Positions 40,969-50,892 of a stretch of DNA of 64,000 bases are shown piece by piece. The notes beneath the pieces were generated by a model. That model was not told the origin of the DNA. It saw nothing but the letters and a program-made list of their open reading frames with translations, and did no database searches. The position numbers were made by a program, and so were the translations under genes. Each line of letters begins with the position of its first letter. Position 1 is the stretch's first letter. The DNA is taken from assembly GCF_002934265.1 (NCBI RefSeq), contig NZ_PTIX01000005.1, positions 372,001 through 436,000 of the forward strand. The letters run 5' to 3'. Origin of the DNA: Actinokineospora auranticolor. Lineage in GTDB: Bacteria > Actinomycetota > Actinomycetes > Mycobacteriales > Pseudonocardiaceae.

Positions 40969-42072
40969 GTGGCAACTGGTTACGTTTATCACGAGCTGTA
41001 CGGGTGGCACGACACCGGGACGCAGGCGGGGTTCTTCCCCGCCGACCCACGACGGGGCCTCCAGCCCTTCCACCACTTCGAGTACTCGGAGTCCAAACGC
41101 CGCGCCCACGAGCTGGTCGTGGTGTCCGGCCTGATCGACCGGCTGACGCGGCTCGCGCCGCGACCGGCCACCGACGAGGAGATCCTCGCCGTCCACACCC
41201 CCGCGCAGCTGGAGCGGTTGGTCGGCCTGAACGACACGGGTGGCGACGCGGGGGACGGCGGCACGAAGTTCGGCGTCGGCGGCGTGGACATCGCGCGCTT
41301 GGCGGCGGGCGGGGCGATCACCGCTGTCCAGGCCGTACTGGACTCGGCGGTCGACACCGCCTACGCCCTGGTCCGACCACCGGGGCACCACGCGGTGGCC
41401 GAGCAGGGCATGGGGTTCTGCGTGCTGGCCAACATCGCCATCGCCATCAAGGCCGCGCGCGAGACGCACGGCCTCGAGCGGGTCGCGGTCGTGGACTTCG
41501 ACGTCCACCACGGCAACGGCACCCAGGCCGCGTTCTACGCCGACCCGACCGTCCTGAAGATCTCACTGCACCAGGACCGGTTCTTCCCCGGGAACTCCGG
41601 CTTCAGCACCGAACGCGGCGAGGGCGCGGGCTTCGGCTACACCCTGAACCTCCCGCTGCCACCCGGCACCGGCAACGGCGGCTACCAGGAAGCCTTCAAG
41701 CGGGTCGTGATCCCCGCCCTCGACCGCTTCCACCCCGACCTGATCATCATCGCGGCGGGCTACGACTCCAGCGCGCTGGACCCGTTGGGCCGCATGATGA
41801 TCACACCCAAGGGGTACCGCGCCCTGACCTCGATGCTGGTCGAGGCCGCGGGCAGGCACTGCGGCGGCCGGATCGTCGGCGTGCACGAAGGCGGCTACAA
41901 CGAGTCCTACACGCCCTTCTGCCTCTTGGCCGTGTTGGAGGAGCTGGCCGGTGTGGAGGAACCGTTCCCCAGTCCGTTCGGGCTCGACAACCTCGGGCAG
42001 CAGGAACTCCAACCACACCAGGAGAAGGTCATCAAGGAGGCGGAGAAGCTGCTCAAGGACATCCACTGCTGA
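40969..42072 (+). CDS. Class II histone-deacetylase-family protein
   Basis: A 367-residue member of the HDAC/acetoin-utilisation/acetylpolyamine-amidohydrolase superfamily. The zinc site and charge relay are intact: RPPGHHA (double His), VVDFDVHHGNGTQAAFY (Asp and His) and AGYDSSALDPLGRM (Asp); GGYNESY near the end supplies the active-site Tyr region. It removes acyl groups from acylated amines or Lys; the target is unknown. GTG 40969 (MATGYVYHELYGWHDTG) matches the family's start, preferred to GTG 40960. Convergent with the VWA lipoprotein gene with a 6-bp gap. Confidence 0.9.
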   Translation: MATGYVYHELYGWHDTGTQAGFFPADPRRGLQPFHHFEYSESKRRAHELVVVSGLIDRLTRLAPRPATDEEILAVHTPAQLERLVGLNDTGGDAGDGGTKFGVGGVDIARLAAGGAITAVQAVLDSAVDTAYALVRPPGHHAVAEQGMGFCVLANIAIAIKAARETHGLERVAVVDFDVHHGNGTQAAFYADPTVLKISLHQDRFFPGNSGFSTERGEGAGFGYTLNLPLPPGTGNGGYQEAFKRVVIPALDRFHPDLIIIAAGYDSSALDPLGRMMITPKGYRALTSMLVEAAGRHCGGRIVGVHEGGYNESYTPFCLLAVLEELAGVEEPFPSPFGLDNLGQQELQPHQEKVIKEAEKLLKDIHC

Positions 42073-42078
42073 CCGGGG

Positions 42079-45000
42079 TCAGAACGACTCCATGGACAGG
42101 ATGGTGAGGATCGCGATCACCAGGGTGACGCCGATCCGGCCGGGCAGTGCGGTCTTGCCGGACAGGCCGAGGCCCAGGAGCGTGGAGAACACGCTGAACG
42201 GCACGGTGGTGAAGGTGGGCGGCTTGTCCGGCGGGAACACGCCCGCCGCCGTGAGGGCGATCGACTCGATGGTCAAGCCGATGCAGACGAGGTAGTAGAC
42301 CGGTCCCCGGGACGCGTCGCCGATCAGGTTGCAGCCCAGCCCGGCGACCAGGGTCGCGATGAGGAGCGCGAAGAGCAGCAGGTCGACGTCCTTGTCGGCC
42401 TGCTGCCGCACGCCCCCGGTGCCGTCGGGCAGGACCGCGGTGGCGGTGCCGGTCAACGGTTCCACCACCCAGAACGCGTTCACCGCGCCGTTCGCCGGTA
42501 CGAGTCGGTGGTATCCGGCGTAGCGGTCGAGGGTCCGGGCCAGCACCGCCGCGGCGCTCGGCGGCAACCCGGCCTTCACGTCGTCGGGGACACCGGTGCC
42601 GATCGGCAGGTACCTCAGTGGCCGGTCGAGCAACCTGCCGTGCGCGCTGTCCCCGGACAGGCTCTCCCCGGTGGACAGGGCCAGGGACGCGCGCACGCCG
42701 TCCCGCAGCGCCTGCGCGCGGTCGGCGGCGACCACGCCCACCTTGTTCAGCTCGGGGCTCAGGTCCACTGTGGAGAGAAGGCCCTTCTCGGCCGGGTTCG
42801 GGCGCTGGCTGACCACCACCGTGGTGAACGCGCGCCAGCCGGTGCCGGTGGTGGCTTTCCCGTCCGGTTGGGCCAGTCCGGTCGCGGGCGCGAACAGGGC
42901 CGACAGCAGCCCCGGGTACCGCCGCACCCCGGCGGCGACGTCCGCCAGGTCGTCCGGTTTGAGGTTCGGCAGCTTGGGGCGCACCGGTTCCCAGCTCAGG
43001 TGGGCGCCGACGATGTCGTCCACCACGGCGGCCGGGGTCGGTGTGTCCGGCTCGATGACCAGGGTGGTCAGGCCGTCGAGCACACTGCGCGCGTCGGCGA
43101 CGTCGGCGGCGGTGGGTGGGTCGTCGGTCGGTCGACCGCTGCCGGTCAGGCCCACGCCGCCGAGTCTGCGGATGTCGCGGGTCTCGCCCGTGTCGACCTC
43201 CAGGTACACGCCGACGATCGATGGGGGAGGGATCCGCTGGTCGGCCGCCGGCACGGTGTAGGTGTCCGTGCCGGACGCCGCCTCCACCGCGACCGACACC
43301 GTCCGTGCGGGCTTGCCCTCGAGTGGGGCGCGGTAGCGCAGGCGGTAGATCGTGCCCGTCCGCGACGCCAGGTGCGTGCCGAGCGCGGTGGCCAGCCGTG
43401 TGCCCGCGTCCGGGGCCAGCGGGTCGACCCGGGCGCCGCCGGTCAGCTCCACGATCTTGTCGGTGGTGGCGGCGTCGACCTTGCCGACCGGCAGGCAGAT
43501 GACCGGCACACCGTGCGACCGCGCCTGCGCCTGGTGCGCCGCGATCTTCCCCGGCTCGTCGCCGGAGACGTTGTCGCTGATCAGCACCAGGACGGCGGCC
43601 CCACCGACGGTCCCGCCCGCGGCGACCGACCGCCAGATCTCGGAGAAGCTGAACGCCTCGAACGACGTCGCCAGCCGCTGCTCGTCCGGCGGCGTCCAGT
43701 CGCCCGCGCTCGGGGTGGCGCCGACCGGCGCGACCTGCACGTCGAACGCGCGCGTCGCGGCGGCGTTGACGATCGCCTTGGCCACGGTGTGGTTGAACGC
43801 CGTCCGGGCCGCCTGGTCGGGGAACGCGTCGGTGATCGAGCCGCTGCCGTCGAAGACGACCAGGACGCGCGGTCGGCGGGTGTCCGGCGCGTTCGACAGC
43901 AGCGCGCACGGCCGGGCGGCGCCGTCCTCCGCGCACGCGAACGACGCGGCGTCGAGACCGTCGACCGACCCGCCCGCGCCGTCGGCGACGGTCACCTCCA
44001 GCGCCACCTCCGGGAACGCCGACGGATCGGCCTTGACCCGCACGGTCCGCGCGTTCGCCCGCGCCTTGTCGAGGTCCGCCGCGGAGAGCCGCACCAGGTT
44101 CCCGAAGGGGCCGCTCGGCATGCCCTTGTCGTCGAGCGCCAACACATCGCCGAAGACGGTGATCGGCGCGCCGTTGACGGTGAGCGGGTCCTCCTCGACG
44201 GGACCGAACGGCGACACCGCGTCCGGGATCGCCGCTTGCAGGCGCAGCGACGGGACCCGGGTCGGCACCGCGCTCAGCCCGGCGGTCAGGACGGTCGTGG
44301 GGGAGGCCGCGGCGTCGAAGGTGACCGTGATCGGGTGCCCCGCCACCCGGTCCACCGGCCAGGTCGCGCTCGCGAACGTGACCACCTCACCGCGCGGCGT
44401 CCGACTCCCGGCGGCGGGCTGGCACAAACCGCGCAGCGCCACCGTGATCGTGTCCGTGGTGGGTCGCGGGTCGAGTGCCCGGACCCGCGCGGACGGTTGG
44501 GTCGTGGGGTCCAGGGCGCCGACCGCGAAGGCGTACCGCGTTTGGCCGCCGACCTCGTACCGCACCAGCGGCAGCCGGTCGGGCAGCAGGTCGGTCCGGA
44601 CCGTGACCGCGGCGGCCGCGTCGGCCGGGAGCGCCGCCACGATCGCGCCCGCCAGCTTCTCGATCTCCGCCGCGGCGGACGGCCCGGTGGGCGCGGGCAC
44701 GGTGACCTTCGCCGCCTTGGCGACCTGGTCGAGCAAGTCCTTGTCGGGGGCGAACTCCGGCAGCCGGAGCCGGTACAGGTCGGCCACCGTGACCGCGGCC
44801 GGTCGGTCGGCGTCCATGACCGCCACGGGCACGCCGGCGGCGGTCAGCAGCGCGGCGAGCAGTTCGACGCGGTCGCGGGCCGTGCCCGCGCCCGCCCGCA
44901 GCGTCGCGGCCGGACCCCACCGGCGGTCGGTCTCGGCCGCCCGGTTGGGTCGGTGCGGGCGCACGGTCACGTTGTCCCGCACGAACCGCGTGATGGCGTC

Positions 45001-45213
45001 CGCGTCCTTGGCGGCCACCACGGCCGCCGCCCGCGCGGCCAGGTGGTCCGGACTGCGCCGCACCGCGTCCCGCAACGACCGCAGCGCGTCCGCCGCACCC
45101 GAACCACCGTCCGGTGGCGGCTGGCTCTCGCCGGTGCATCCCTGGAGCAGCCCCAAAAGGCCCAGTGCGCCCACTCCCGCCAGCACGGTCCGCCGGTCGA
45201 CTTCCGCTGTCAT
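42079..45213 (-). CDS. Exported VWA-domain protein with C-terminal membrane helices
   Basis: A 1044-residue protein. The N terminus has twin Arg, a hydrophobic stretch and Cys (RRTVLAGVGALGLLGLLQGC), a Tat-type lipoprotein signal. Residues about 50-140 resemble a transglutaminase-like region, with the usual catalytic Cys not evident. A von Willebrand A domain near residue 450 has the MIDAS motif DGSGS in VLVVFDGSGSITDAF, so it probably binds divalent cations and protein partners. The last 120 residues contain three hydrophobic helices (VDLLLFALLIATLVAGLGC onward). The function is unknown; a surface scaffold or chaperone for assembly is possible. Confidence 0.8.
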   Translation of the reverse strand: MTAEVDRRTVLAGVGALGLLGLLQGCTGESQPPPDGGSGAADALRSLRDAVRRSPDHLAARAAAVVAAKDADAITRFVRDNVTVRPHRPNRAAETDRRWGPAATLRAGAGTARDRVELLAALLTAAGVPVAVMDADRPAAVTVADLYRLRLPEFAPDKDLLDQVAKAAKVTVPAPTGPSAAAEIEKLAGAIVAALPADAAAAVTVRTDLLPDRLPLVRYEVGGQTRYAFAVGALDPTTQPSARVRALDPRPTTDTITVALRGLCQPAAGSRTPRGEVVTFASATWPVDRVAGHPITVTFDAAASPTTVLTAGLSAVPTRVPSLRLQAAIPDAVSPFGPVEEDPLTVNGAPITVFGDVLALDDKGMPSGPFGNLVRLSAADLDKARANARTVRVKADPSAFPEVALEVTVADGAGGSVDGLDAASFACAEDGAARPCALLSNAPDTRRPRVLVVFDGSGSITDAFPDQAARTAFNHTVAKAIVNAAATRAFDVQVAPVGATPSAGDWTPPDEQRLATSFEAFSFSEIWRSVAAGGTVGGAAVLVLISDNVSGDEPGKIAAHQAQARSHGVPVICLPVGKVDAATTDKIVELTGGARVDPLAPDAGTRLATALGTHLASRTGTIYRLRYRAPLEGKPARTVSVAVEAASGTDTYTVPAADQRIPPPSIVGVYLEVDTGETRDIRRLGGVGLTGSGRPTDDPPTAADVADARSVLDGLTTLVIEPDTPTPAAVVDDIVGAHLSWEPVRPKLPNLKPDDLADVAAGVRRYPGLLSALFAPATGLAQPDGKATTGTGWRAFTTVVVSQRPNPAEKGLLSTVDLSPELNKVGVVAADRAQALRDGVRASLALSTGESLSGDSAHGRLLDRPLRYLPIGTGVPDDVKAGLPPSAAAVLARTLDRYAGYHRLVPANGAVNAFWVVEPLTGTATAVLPDGTGGVRQQADKDVDLLLFALLIATLVAGLGCNLIGDASRGPVYYLVCIGLTIESIALTAAGVFPPDKPPTFTTVPFSVFSTLLGLGLSGKTALPGRIGVTLVIAILTILSMESF

Positions 45214-45392
45214 GGCAGCCTCCTCCCCGTGCCCCGGTCCTCGCCCCCGCCGCGCGCGTCGTTACGGGGCGGGGGGAAACCGGGACCGAAGGGCTCGGAA
45301 ACTCCACTTCGGACCGAACGGACAACGCGCCCGACCGTGGTTTACCGCGCAAAGCGGGCAGAACTCGCGCCGCGCCGGGGGATGGTCGGATG

Positions 45393-48300
45393 TCAGGACG
45401 CGCGCGTCCCCGACATGCGCAAGTGGACAGTCGTGCCGGTGTGGTCGGAGGTGACGGTCACCTCCCGCGCCAGGGCGCGCATCAGCGCCAGGCCCCGGCC
45501 GCGGTGCGGGTCGCGGTCCGGGTCCTGCTCGTGCCAGCGGCCGGAGTCGGTGATCGTCAGGTGCAGGTCGGTGACCGCGGCCTCCGCGCAGAACGCGACC
45601 GTGCCCGGGTCGGTGTCGCGGTAGCCGTGCTCGATGGCGTTGGCGCACGCCTCGCCGACGGCGAGCAGCACGTCCTCGACGGTCTCCGCGCCCACACCGC
45701 ACCGGTCGAGCCACGCGCGCAGGTCCGCGCGCAGCGCGCCGAGCCGCGCCGGGTCGGCGGGGAACGACAGCTTCAGCGGACCCGGGTGCCTGCACAGCAG
45801 CACGGCGACGTCGTCGTCGTACCCCGCCGCCGGGGACAGGCGGGTCATGACGTGCGTGGCGAGCTTCTCCAGCGGCAGCTCGCTGCCCTCCCGGACCGCC
45901 ACGCCCGCCACGTCCATCCCGTCGGTCAGCGGCACGCCGCGCCGCTCGACCAGGCCGTCGGTGTACATCAGCAGCGTCGAGCGGACCGGCAGCGGGCAGC
46001 GGGCCTCCGGCCGCGCCGAACCGGGCAGCACCGCCAGCGGCGTGGCCTGGGCCTCGTCCAGCAGCCGGGTCGTGCCGTCGGGGGTGGCCAGCACGGCGGG
46101 CGGGTGGCCCGCGCTGGAGTAGGTCAGCACCCCGGTCTCGGGGTCCAGCACACCGCAGAACACCGTCGTGCAGATGGCGCCGGGCAGGCCCGCGGCGAAG
46201 TCGTCGAGGGCCATCAGGGTGCGCGCCGGGCCCGCGTCCTGCAGCAGCAGCGCGCGGCAGGCGCTGCGCAGCTGGCCCATGACCGCCGCCGCCTCCAGGC
46301 CGCGGCCGACGCAGTCGCCGACCACGATGCCGATCCGGCCGTCCGGCATCGGCGCCGTGTCGTACCAGTCCCCGCCGACCTCCAGCGGGCGCGCGGCGGG
46401 CTCGTAGCGGACGGCGAACCCGGTGGGCAGGTCCGGGCCGAGAATGGCGCGCTGCAGGGCGATGGCGGTCTCGCGCTGCTGGTCGATCTGGTACGCGCGG
46501 CCCAGGCCCTGGCTGAGCCTGCCCGCGAGCAGCGACAGCAGCAGCCGGTCCTGGTCGGTGAACGGCCGCAGCTCGTCGAGGTCCACCCACAGCGCCATCG
46601 GGCCCTCGGGGTGGTCCAGGGGGATGGTCGCGCTGGTCACCCCGTCCGAGACCGGCACGAGCGCGGGCTGGTCGCACAGCGCGAGCAGCCGTTCCCGCCG
46701 CGCGGTGGGCAGCCGGTCCCACACCACGTCCGGGTCGGTGCTGGTGAACGCGGGGTCGTCGGCGCGGACCACGGCGTGCACGCGCCGCGCCCCGAAGAGC
46801 CCCCGGAGCAGGTCGAGCGCCCCGGCGAGGGCCTGCGACAGGCTCGTCGCCTCCGACAGCCGCAGCCCCAGCGCGGCCAGGGCGTTGTCCCGCTGCACGG
46901 CGTGGTGCTCGGTCGTCACGTCGCGGAACGTGCCGACGGTGACCCCGAGCCCGGTGTCGGGGTCCCGCGCCTGGTTGAACGTGACGCTGATCCACAGCCG
47001 GTGCCCGTCGCGGTGCACCACCGGGACCGCGTGGTGGCTGCCGGGCTTGCCCTTGAGCAGGCAGTCGAACACCTCGTTGACCTGCTCGAACCCGACCGGG
47101 TCCAGTTCCGCGGCGGGCCACCACGGGTGCCGCGGCGGGTACGGCAGCCCCTCGGGCCCGAACCCCAGGATGTCGGTGAACGCGGCGTTGACCTCCACCA
47201 CGGCCCCGTCCTGGTCGCAGACGAAGAACGCCTCCTGCAGCGACTCGACCAGCGCCGTCCGCCACCGGGCGTGGTGGCCGCGCAGCCGGGCCATCTGCAC
47301 GTTGACCCGCGCCCGGGCCAGCAGCTCGGCGGCGGCGAACGGTTTGACCAGGTAGTCGTCGGCGCCCGCGCGCAGCCCCTCGATCGAGGCCTCCTGGCCC
47401 GCGCGGGCGGAGAGCAGCAGCACCGGCACGGCCGCGGTGCGCGGGTCGCCGCGCAGCGCCGCCACCAGGGTCAGGCCGTCGAGGCCCGGCATCATCACGT
47501 CGCTGACCACCAGGTCCGGCGGAGTGGCGCGGATCGCGGCCAGCGCCCGCTCGCCGTCGACGGCGGTGCGCGTCTCGTACCCGGCGCCCGCCAGCAGCCG
47601 GACCAGGTACTCGCGCATGTCGGCGTTGTCGTCGGCCACCAGCACGGTCGCCGGTTCGGGGGCGCTCGCGTGCTCGGACCAGATCGGGCCGGGGACGGCC
47701 TGCTCGTCGGGCAGCCAGCGCAGCGCCTCCCGCAGGTACGGGTCGGCCGCGGCGCCTGGGTCGCCGGGGACGTCCCCGGGGTCGACCAGGGCGTCCGCGG
47801 GCAGGTGCGCGTCGCCGAAGGGGAGTCGGATGGTGAACCGGGTGCCCTCGCCCTCGGCGCTCTCGGCGGTGATCGCGCCGCCGTGCAGGCCGACCAGCTC
47901 CCGCACCAGGGCGAGGCCGATGCCGCTGCCCTCGTTGGACCGCGACCGGGTGTTCTCCACGCGGTGGAACCGCTCGAACAGCCGGGACACCTCCCGCTCG
48001 GGGATCCCGACGCCGGTGTCGGAGACGGTGACGACCGCGGCGTCGCCGTCCGCGCGGACCGCGACGCCGATGGCGCCGTCGAAGGTGAACTTCAGCGCGT
48101 TGCTGAGCAGGTTGAGGACGACCTTCTCCCACATGCCGCGGTCGAGCCGCACCGGCTCGGGCAGCGGCGGGCAGTCCACCTCGAACGCCAGCCCCGCCTT
48201 GTCGACCGCCGACCGGAACACGCTGGCCAGCTCGGCGGTGACGGCGGCGAGGTCGACCGGCTCGTACCGCGCCCGCACCCGGCCCGCCTCGATCCGGGAG

Positions 48301-49487
48301 AAGTCGAGCAGCGTGTTCACCAGCTTGCCCAGCCGCAACCCGTTGCGGTGGATGAGGTCCAGGTCCTCGCGCACCCCCGGGTCGGTCCGCGCCAACCGGT
48401 CCCGCAGCTCCGCCACCGGCCCCATGATCAGCGTCAGCGGCGTGCGGAACTCGTGGCTGACGTTGGCGAAGAACGTGGTCTTCGCCCGGTCCAGTTCGGC
48501 CAGCTCCTCCGCGCGGCGCTGCTGCGCGTGGTAGCCGCGGGCGCCCGCGATCCCGGCGGCGAGGTGGCCCGCGACCAGGTCGACGAACCCCCGGTACGCC
48601 TCGTCGAGCGGGCGGTAGCGGTTGAGCCCGGCAACCAGGAAGCCGAAGGGCGCGCCGCCGAGCTGCCGCAGCGGCACGGCCAGGGCCTGCACGGGCGGCT
48701 CCGCCCAGGGGCCGCGCGGCCAGGCGTCGGTCAGCTCGACCAGCGCGGACTCACCCCGGGCCAGGTCGTCGACCGGCCACGACCCGACCGGGGGCACCGC
48801 GCCGAGCCCGGTCGACCCGGCGAGCCGGGCCCCGTCGCCGTCCTCGAACAGGTAGGCCAGGGTGAACGGCAGGTCGCGCGGGTTGCCCGCCAACCGTCCA
48901 CACGCGCGGGCCAGCACCTCGGCCTCGCCGCGGGTCACGTCCGGGTCGGAGCCCAGGTCGTGCAGGGTCGCCATCCGCCGCTCGCCGATGACCCGCTCGG
49001 TGTCCTCGCTGACCACGCACAGCATGCCGACGACCGCGCCCGCGTCGTCGCGCAGCGGGCTGTAGGAGAAGGTGTGGTAGGTCTCCTCGGGGAAGCCGGA
49101 CCGGCCGAGCAGCAGCATCAGCGCTTCGTCCCAGGTGGCCTCCCCGGTGGCCAGCACGGAGTCGACGCGCGGGCCGATGTCGTCCCAGATCTCCGCCCAC
49201 ACCTCCCGCGCGGACCGGCCCAGTGCCCACGGGTACTTGCGGCCCAGCGTGTCCCGCCGGTACGCGGCGTTGCAGAAGAAGGTCAGGTCGGGCCCCCACG
49301 CCAACCACATCGGGAACCGCGACGACAGCAGGATGCTGACCGCCGTCCGCAGGCTCTGCGGCCAGCCGTCGGGCGGGCCCAGCGGCCCCGCCGCCCAGTC
49401 GACCGCGGCGAGGTCGTCCCCGACCTCGCCACCCGCGGCGAACACGTCGACCACCACCGCCTCCGTTCCCTCGTCCCCGCCCAGCAT
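45393..49487 (-). CDS. Multi-domain sensor: hybrid histidine kinase, receiver, PP2C phosphatase and anti-sigma kinase
   Basis: A 1364-residue cytoplasmic protein. Domains in order: PAS (about 15-170), GAF (about 180-330), HisKA with phosphorylatable His345 (FANVSHEFRTPLTL), HATPase (NLLSNALKFT, then GSGIGLALVRELVGLHGG), receiver with Asp663 (VVSDVMMPGLDG) and Lys (LVKPFAA), PAS (about 730-860), GAF, SpoIIE/PP2C phosphatase (GGDWYDTAPMPDGR around 1038, then GDCVGRGLEAAAV) and a C-terminal RsbW-type kinase (EACANAIEHGY, RGLALMRAL). It could sense signals, phosphorylate its own receiver and act on an anti-anti-sigma partner in a stress pathway. ATG 49487 is used; the open frame continues 345 bp upstream through the divergent VOC gene. 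Confidence 0.9.
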   Translation of the reverse strand: MLGGDEGTEAVVVDVFAAGGEVGDDLAAVDWAAGPLGPPDGWPQSLRTAVSILLSSRFPMWLAWGPDLTFFCNAAYRRDTLGRKYPWALGRSAREVWAEIWDDIGPRVDSVLATGEATWDEALMLLLGRSGFPEETYHTFSYSPLRDDAGAVVGMLCVVSEDTERVIGERRMATLHDLGSDPDVTRGEAEVLARACGRLAGNPRDLPFTLAYLFEDGDGARLAGSTGLGAVPPVGSWPVDDLARGESALVELTDAWPRGPWAEPPVQALAVPLRQLGGAPFGFLVAGLNRYRPLDEAYRGFVDLVAGHLAAGIAGARGYHAQQRRAEELAELDRAKTTFFANVSHEFRTPLTLIMGPVAELRDRLARTDPGVREDLDLIHRNGLRLGKLVNTLLDFSRIEAGRVRARYEPVDLAAVTAELASVFRSAVDKAGLAFEVDCPPLPEPVRLDRGMWEKVVLNLLSNALKFTFDGAIGVAVRADGDAAVVTVSDTGVGIPEREVSRLFERFHRVENTRSRSNEGSGIGLALVRELVGLHGGAITAESAEGEGTRFTIRLPFGDAHLPADALVDPGDVPGDPGAAADPYLREALRWLPDEQAVPGPIWSEHASAPEPATVLVADDNADMREYLVRLLAGAGYETRTAVDGERALAAIRATPPDLVVSDVMMPGLDGLTLVAALRGDPRTAAVPVLLLSARAGQEASIEGLRAGADDYLVKPFAAAELLARARVNVQMARLRGHHARWRTALVESLQEAFFVCDQDGAVVEVNAAFTDILGFGPEGLPYPPRHPWWPAAELDPVGFEQVNEVFDCLLKGKPGSHHAVPVVHRDGHRLWISVTFNQARDPDTGLGVTVGTFRDVTTEHHAVQRDNALAALGLRLSEATSLSQALAGALDLLRGLFGARRVHAVVRADDPAFTSTDPDVVWDRLPTARRERLLALCDQPALVPVSDGVTSATIPLDHPEGPMALWVDLDELRPFTDQDRLLLSLLAGRLSQGLGRAYQIDQQRETAIALQRAILGPDLPTGFAVRYEPAARPLEVGGDWYDTAPMPDGRIGIVVGDCVGRGLEAAAVMGQLRSACRALLLQDAGPARTLMALDDFAAGLPGAICTTVFCGVLDPETGVLTYSSAGHPPAVLATPDGTTRLLDEAQATPLAVLPGSARPEARCPLPVRSTLLMYTDGLVERRGVPLTDGMDVAGVAVREGSELPLEKLATHVMTRLSPAAGYDDDVAVLLCRHPGPLKLSFPADPARLGALRADLRAWLDRCGVGAETVEDVLLAVGEACANAIEHGYRDTDPGTVAFCAEAAVTDLHLTITDSGRWHEQDPDRDPHRGRGLALMRALAREVTVTSDHTGTTVHLRMSGTRAS

Positions 49488-49631
49488 CCCAGCCCCACCC
49501 GCTCGCGGCTCGTCCAGTCCGTCGTCCGGGCCGGTCCGCCCGGCGGACAAGTCCGTGCGCCGGTGGCGATCCGTCCGCATGGGACGTCGAACGGGCTCGC
49601 GTGGCCGTTCGCGACCTGCAAGGGTGGGCGG

Positions 49632-50003
49632 GTGCCTTCGACGATCCAGAACGTGAACATCGACGCCGCCGACGCGTACGCGCTGGCCCTGTGGTGGAGC
49701 CAGGTGGTCGACCACCCCGTGCACGAGGAGTGCGCGCCCGGTGACGAAGAGGCCTACGTCGTGCCGCCGGAGGGGCCCACCCTGTACTTCAGCAAGGTGC
49801 CCGAGCCCAAGGTGGTCAAGAACCGGGTGCACCTGTGCCTCACCCCCGACATCCGCCGCGAGGCGGAGGTGGACCGGCTCCTCGCCATCGGCGCCACCCT
49901 GGTCGACGACCGCAGGACCCCCGACGGGAAGGGGTGGGCCGTGCTCGCCGACCCCGAGGGCAACGAGTTCTGTGTCCTGCGCAGCGCGGCGGAACGTGCC
50001 TGA
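49632..50003 (+). CDS. VOC-family protein (glyoxalase-like)
   Basis: A 123-residue small VOC protein beginning VPSTIQNVNIDAADAYALAL. It shows the glyoxalase-like pattern ALWWSQVVDHPV, LYFSKVPEPKVVKNRVHLCL with a His in the metal position, and DPEGNEFCVL at the C terminus (the usual Glu). This actinobacterial subgroup is abundant and its substrates are mostly unknown. GTG start; divergent from the sensor kinase. Confidence 0.85.
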   Translation: MPSTIQNVNIDAADAYALALWWSQVVDHPVHEECAPGDEEAYVVPPEGPTLYFSKVPEPKVVKNRVHLCLTPDIRREAEVDRLLAIGATLVDDRRTPDGKGWAVLADPEGNEFCVLRSAAERA

Positions 50004-50015
50004 TTCCGCGACAGG

Positions 50016-50636
50016 TCAGCGGAGTTCGACGGCGACGTAAGAGACCCACAGCATCGCGGTGATCGCCCCGACGGCCAGGGTGAGGGAACCGGCGGTGCCA
50101 CCCGCCATGGCCCAGAGGTCGCCGAGGAGCAGGGCGGTGCCCGCGATCCGGGACCGGGTCGCGTGGCCGCGGCGGCCGGTGCGGGCGAACGCGCGGGCGA
50201 GGACGTAGCAGGCGGCGATCAGGGTGCCGAACGCGGTGGTGCCCGCGGCCAGGTGGCCGTAGGCGTGCCAGGACAACTCGCCCGTGCCCGCCGGTGTGCC
50301 CGAGGGGAAGCCGTCGGCCGGGTCCATGGTCAGCAGGCCCGCGGCGACCATGGCGATGCCGTTGACGCGGATCAGGCGCGGCGCCCAGGTGCTGGGGAGG
50401 GTTCGGGCCAGGCCGCTCGCGCCGAGGGTGGTGAGCAGGCCCGCGACGACGAAGTTCAGGACCTGCGACCAGCCGAGGTCGCCGGTGGCCAGCAGGCTCA
50501 GCGGGTGGCGGGTGAGGTCGAACCCGTCTCGCGTCGCGGCTTGGGCCAGGGCGACGACGGCCCACAGCGGTGCGGCGACGGCGGCGCAGGTGAGCAGGGC
50601 GCGGGTGTTCGTGGTGGGCGCGACGGTGGTCGTCAT
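50016..50636 (-). CDS. DUF998-family membrane protein
   Basis: A 206-residue integral membrane protein with about six helices (LLTCAAVAAPLWAVVALAQ, VLNFVVAGLLTTLGASGLA, NGIAMVAAGLLT, AAGTTAFGTLIAACYVLA, IAGTALLLGDLWA, AVGAITAMLWVSYVAV). DFxLTRHPLSLLATGDLGW near the first loop is the usual DUF998 motif. Function unknown; often found alone or beside small enzymes. Convergent with the VOC gene. Confidence 0.85.
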   Translation of the reverse strand: MTTTVAPTTNTRALLTCAAVAAPLWAVVALAQAATRDGFDLTRHPLSLLATGDLGWSQVLNFVVAGLLTTLGASGLARTLPSTWAPRLIRVNGIAMVAAGLLTMDPADGFPSGTPAGTGELSWHAYGHLAAGTTAFGTLIAACYVLARAFARTGRRGHATRSRIAGTALLLGDLWAMAGGTAGSLTLAVGAITAMLWVSYVAVELR

Positions 50637-50892
50637 GGCTGCTGCCTTCCGGTCGTTGAGGCTTACCTGGACGTCGATCGACCGAGGTAACAGGTAATGG
50701 CGGCGCCTCGATTGTCGAACCGCTTTGGCGGCAGGATGTTCGACCGTCCAAGATGCCGTGGAGCACCGTGTCGTCGGCGGCTTTCGTTACTTTCCGACTA
50801 CGGACCGGTTTTCACGTTTCCGGGGAACCCGGGCGCATCCGCGCGCGACCTGTGCGGCAGTTGTCCCGGTTTTCCCTGCGAAGAGGTGTCCC

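Noticed and set aside
45114-50003. 1629-codon plus-strand ORF over the sensor kinase gene
   Set aside because: It is the complementary shadow of the kinase; only its last part (49632-50003) is a recognisable VOC protein.
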